This document shows, piece by piece, positions 61,836 to 64,000 of a stretch of 64,000 bases of DNA. The notes below the pieces were generated by a model, which was given only the letters and a program-made list of their open reading frames with translations, was not told the DNA's origin and did no database searches. Both the position numbers and the translations under genes were made by a program. Every line of letters starts with the position of its first letter. Within the stretch, counting starts at the first letter, position 1. Source of the DNA: Arthrobacter sp. AFG7.2 (GTDB lineage Bacteria > Actinomycetota > Actinomycetes > Actinomycetales > Micrococcaceae); the NCBI RefSeq assembly GCF_002892835.1, contig NZ_PJMB01000004.1, positions 1 to 64,000 on the forward strand, in the 5' to 3' direction.

Positions 61836-63353
61836 ATGATGTTCGATCAGCTCGGTACGAGGCGTTCGATACCGCCCGCCGCGACGCGTCGACTGCGGGC
61901 CGAGGACTGCATCGTCATCGACAACCGCGACCTGCGCAAGGCCCAGGTTGGTGCCGGTGTCGGTAACTTCATCGAGTGGTACGACATCGGTATTTACGGT
62001 TATCTCGCGGTTACCATGACCTCGGTCTTCACCGAGGGCATGGACGAGCGGATGGGCCTGCTGGTCACGCTTCTGGGATTCGCCGTCTCCTTCGTGGTGC
62101 GGCCCCTCGGTGGAATGATTCTCGGTGCGCTGGGCGACAGGATCGGACGCCGGAGAGTGCTCTTCTTTACGATGGCATTGATGGCAGCCGCCACCACCAT
62201 CATTGGCTTGCTGCCCACGGCCGGGCAGGTAGGGCTGTGGGTCATCATTCCTCTGTACCTGTTGAAGATGCTGCAGGGTTTTTCCACTGGTGGCGAGTAT
62301 TCAGGCGCCGCAACCTACATCTCCGAGTTTTCCCCGGACCGCCACCGTGGGTTTATGACTGCCCTGCTGAACTCAGGGTCGATGCTCGGTTTCGCTGCGG
62401 GCGCGGGAGTAGTGGCTGTGACGACAGCGGTGACGACGTCGGCGTGGGGTGCTTCGGCCATGCTCGACGGCGGCTGGCGCATTCCATTTCTGATCGCCCT
62501 GCCCCTGGGCATCCTTGCAGTCTGTCTCCGCAGCCGGATCCCGGAGTCCCCAAGTTTCGAGGTGGCCCAGGACAAAGCCGAGGATAAGGACGTCAACCCT
62601 ATCTTCGTCCGGCACAACCTGCGAAATATCCTGAAGCACTACTGGCCCCAGATCCTCATTGGCTTCGCGCTGATCGCCGCCGACGGAACCTCGTCCTACA
62701 TGCTGACGAGCTACATGCCAACGTATCTGGAAACACAGATAGGGTCTCCAACGGTCCATACCGCCGTGGCGGCAGTGGTCGTGCTGGTCCTGCAGGCCGT
62801 CCTGATTCCTCTGATTGGGCACTGGTCGGACCGCATTGGCCGCCGCCCCATCTACATCATGGCCACGGTGGGCAACCTCGTCCTGCTGGTGCCGGCATTC
62901 TGGCTGATGCATTTCGGCACCCTCTGGTCGCTGTACCTTGCCATGTTCCTGGTTATGGTGCCCAGCGCTTTGTTCCTGGCGATGACCGGCGCGGTAATGT
63001 CCGAGCTGTTTCCCACGGCCTCACGCTTTGGCTGCGTCGGCCTCACCCACAACTTGGCCATCTCAATCTTTGGCGGCACAACGCCACTGGTCAGCCAGGT
63101 CCTCGTTGAGGTCAGCGGCAACTCTTATGCCCCGGCGTTCTACATCATGTTTTTCTCTGCCGTCGCGTTCATGGCGACGCTGAAAATGCGCGAATCGGCA
63201 GCTCGGCCGCTACTGGGTTCAGTGCCGGTCGTTACCAGCGTTGAGGAGGCAGCCGACCTGGCCAAGGGGCAGGATTCCAACGAACGCATCGACACTGCGA
63301 CTATGCTCCTTGTCCGGGAACCTGCATCCCGCCAGGCGGCCAGGATCAGCTGA
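61836..63353 (+). CDS. MHS-family MFS transporter of the catabolic locus
   Basis: 505 residues; GAAGGAC precedes ATGATG. Twelve helices, MHS motifs GNFIEWYDIGIYGYLAVTM, FVVRPLGGMILGALGDRIGRRRVLFF, QGFSTGGEYSGAATYISEFSPDRHRG, and the second-half GHWSDRIGRRPIYIM. Proton symport of an organic acid or betaine-like compound; probably imports the substrate of the divergent operon. Non-homologous C-tail with SNERIDTATMLL. Confidence 0.92.
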   Translation: MMFDQLGTRRSIPPAATRRLRAEDCIVIDNRDLRKAQVGAGVGNFIEWYDIGIYGYLAVTMTSVFTEGMDERMGLLVTLLGFAVSFVVRPLGGMILGALGDRIGRRRVLFFTMALMAAATTIIGLLPTAGQVGLWVIIPLYLLKMLQGFSTGGEYSGAATYISEFSPDRHRGFMTALLNSGSMLGFAAGAGVVAVTTAVTTSAWGASAMLDGGWRIPFLIALPLGILAVCLRSRIPESPSFEVAQDKAEDKDVNPIFVRHNLRNILKHYWPQILIGFALIAADGTSSYMLTSYMPTYLETQIGSPTVHTAVAAVVVLVLQAVLIPLIGHWSDRIGRRPIYIMATVGNLVLLVPAFWLMHFGTLWSLYLAMFLVMVPSALFLAMTGAVMSELFPTASRFGCVGLTHNLAISIFGGTTPLVSQVLVEVSGNSYAPAFYIMFFSAVAFMATLKMRESAARPLLGSVPVVTSVEEAADLAKGQDSNERIDTATMLLVREPASRQAARIS

Positions 63354-63384
63354 CGACGAACCTGCGGAAGTAGAGGCTGTTCGC

Positions 63385-63432
63385 GGCACCAGGTGTCCCC
63401 TCCCGGCGCCCCTTCGGACAAGTCCTGGTGCC
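63385..63432 (+). other. Inverted repeat after the MHS gene
   Basis: GGCACCAGG (63385-63393) pairs with CCTGGTGCC (63424-63432) over a 30-base loop; no T run. May be a weak terminator or an RNA structure before the IclR gene. Half-sites TTGAACG lie near 63477. Confidence 0.3.
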
Positions 63433-63580
63433 CCTGCCACCCTTCCAGCGACGGCATGGACGGGAACGTTGAGGTCTTGAACGCCTTGTTCGCTCCTTGA
63501 AGAGGCATAAGATGGTCAACAGACCAGTCAGGGCCGCTGAGCCGTGGCAGAAGTGAACCGAACCGGGACCGGGAGCTGAT

Positions 63581-64000
63581 GTGGCAGCGGAAACAGACGT
63601 GGACGAACAGGCAGCAACAGGAAGCGATGACACGGCGTCTGGTGAGACTGTTGACCTCACCAACAAGTCCGTCATAAAGGCAACGGTCCTGCTCAGCGAG
63701 CTTGGCCGGCACAGGGCGGGCATCACTGTAACCGAGCTGGCCCAAGCCGTCGGAATGACCCGCCCCACGGCTTTCCGCCTGTTGCTGAGCCTGGAACAAA
63801 CTGGATTTGTTGACCGGGTAGACAACCGCTACACGCTCGGTTGGGAAATGGCACGACTGGGCCGACTGGCAGATCCCTATACCGGTGCGGTGGCAAGGGT
63901 GCAACCCATCCTTGAGGAGTATGCAACAGCCCTCAAGGAGACGCTCAGCTTTGCCATGGTGCGGGAAGCGTTGGAATACGACGTTATTGCTGAAGCGTCC
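63581..64000 (+). CDS. IclR-family regulator, C-terminus off window
   Basis: 140 codons visible from GTG 63581 (GGGAG five bases upstream); the frame runs past base 64000. After a disordered acidic start it has the IclR winged HTH: SVIKATVLLSELGRHRAGITVTELAQAVGMTRPTAFRLLLSLEQTGFVDRVDNRYTLGWEMARLGRL, then the first part of the effector domain ILEEYATALKETLSFAMVREA. Position and palindromes suggest it controls the catabolic operon and MHS transporter. Confidence 0.9.
   Translation, partial: MAAETDVDEQAATGSDDTASGETVDLTNKSVIKATVLLSELGRHRAGITVTELAQAVGMTRPTAFRLLLSLEQTGFVDRVDNRYTLGWEMARLGRLADPYTGAVARVQPILEEYATALKETLSFAMVREALEYDVIAEAS

Overview
The window is high-GC DNA with short intergenic gaps, frequent ATGA/GTGA stop-start overlaps and GTG starts. 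Gene content points to an actinobacterium of the Arthrobacter/Pseudarthrobacter/Paenarthrobacter group (Micrococcaceae): MptB-like and GT87 mannosyltransferases, DUF3072, an NSS transporter with its MetS small subunit, and many sugar and xenobiotic catabolic operons. No rRNA, tRNA, CRISPR array or insertion sequence was found. The first and last genes run off the window.

Layout. 1-4.6 kb: a stress-envelope operon (helical repeat protein, holin-like membrane protein, DUF3618 protein) divergent from a MarR regulator, then a Vms1/baeRF-type peptidyl-tRNA hydrolase with a small acidic protein and a lipoprotein; shared AGTAAGC...TACT inverted repeats suggest one regulon. 4.7-11.2 kb: alditol oxidase, GH27 glycosidase, agmatine deiminase, amidase and an alpha/beta hydrolase. 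11.3-13.1 kb: a poly-cysteine leader ORF, then an NSS amino-acid transporter and its 45-residue partner. 13.1-24.1 kb: a complete arabinan-use locus (secreted GH43, ABC importer, cytoplasmic GH43, DUF624, GH51, lipoprotein GH43, LacI repressor); near-identical TTACAACGTTGTAA operators lie in its promoters and before the GH27 gene at 6.1 kb. 24.2-33.3 kb: rsgA with a leader ORF, a zinc ribbon, a diguanylate cyclase, MptB-like and two GT87 membrane mannosyltransferases (both apparently starting at ATT), and small conserved proteins. 33.5-34.1 kb: MOSC protein.

34.1-38.7 kb is the most unusual segment: a lower-GC operon on the minus strand with a 26-residue peptide gene, a stem-loop, a TPR protein, an MFS exporter and an S9 prolyl-oligopeptidase-like hydrolase. 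It looks like an undescribed peptide production or signalling system. It is followed by a UvrA2-like ABC protein, a VOC protein and an AraC regulator.

42.4-53.3 kb: a CBU_0592-like membrane protein, a large membrane protein, then a sugar-acid or cyclitol locus (MHS transporter, KDPG aldolase, P-loop kinase, two Gfo/Idh/MocA oxidoreductases, LacI, VOC, xylose-isomerase-like TIM barrel, broken SDR, shikimate-dehydrogenase-like protein) with 13-bp-period tandem operators in both control regions. 54-64 kb: a second CBU_0592 copy, then a catabolic operon (LLM monooxygenase, flavin amine oxidase, two flavin reductases, SnoaL-like protein, 2,5-dioxovalerate-type aldehyde dehydrogenase, MhpD-like hydratase), divergent from an MHS transporter and an IclR regulator, with CGTTC-N7-GAAC inverted repeats as likely operators. 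Its substrate is unknown.
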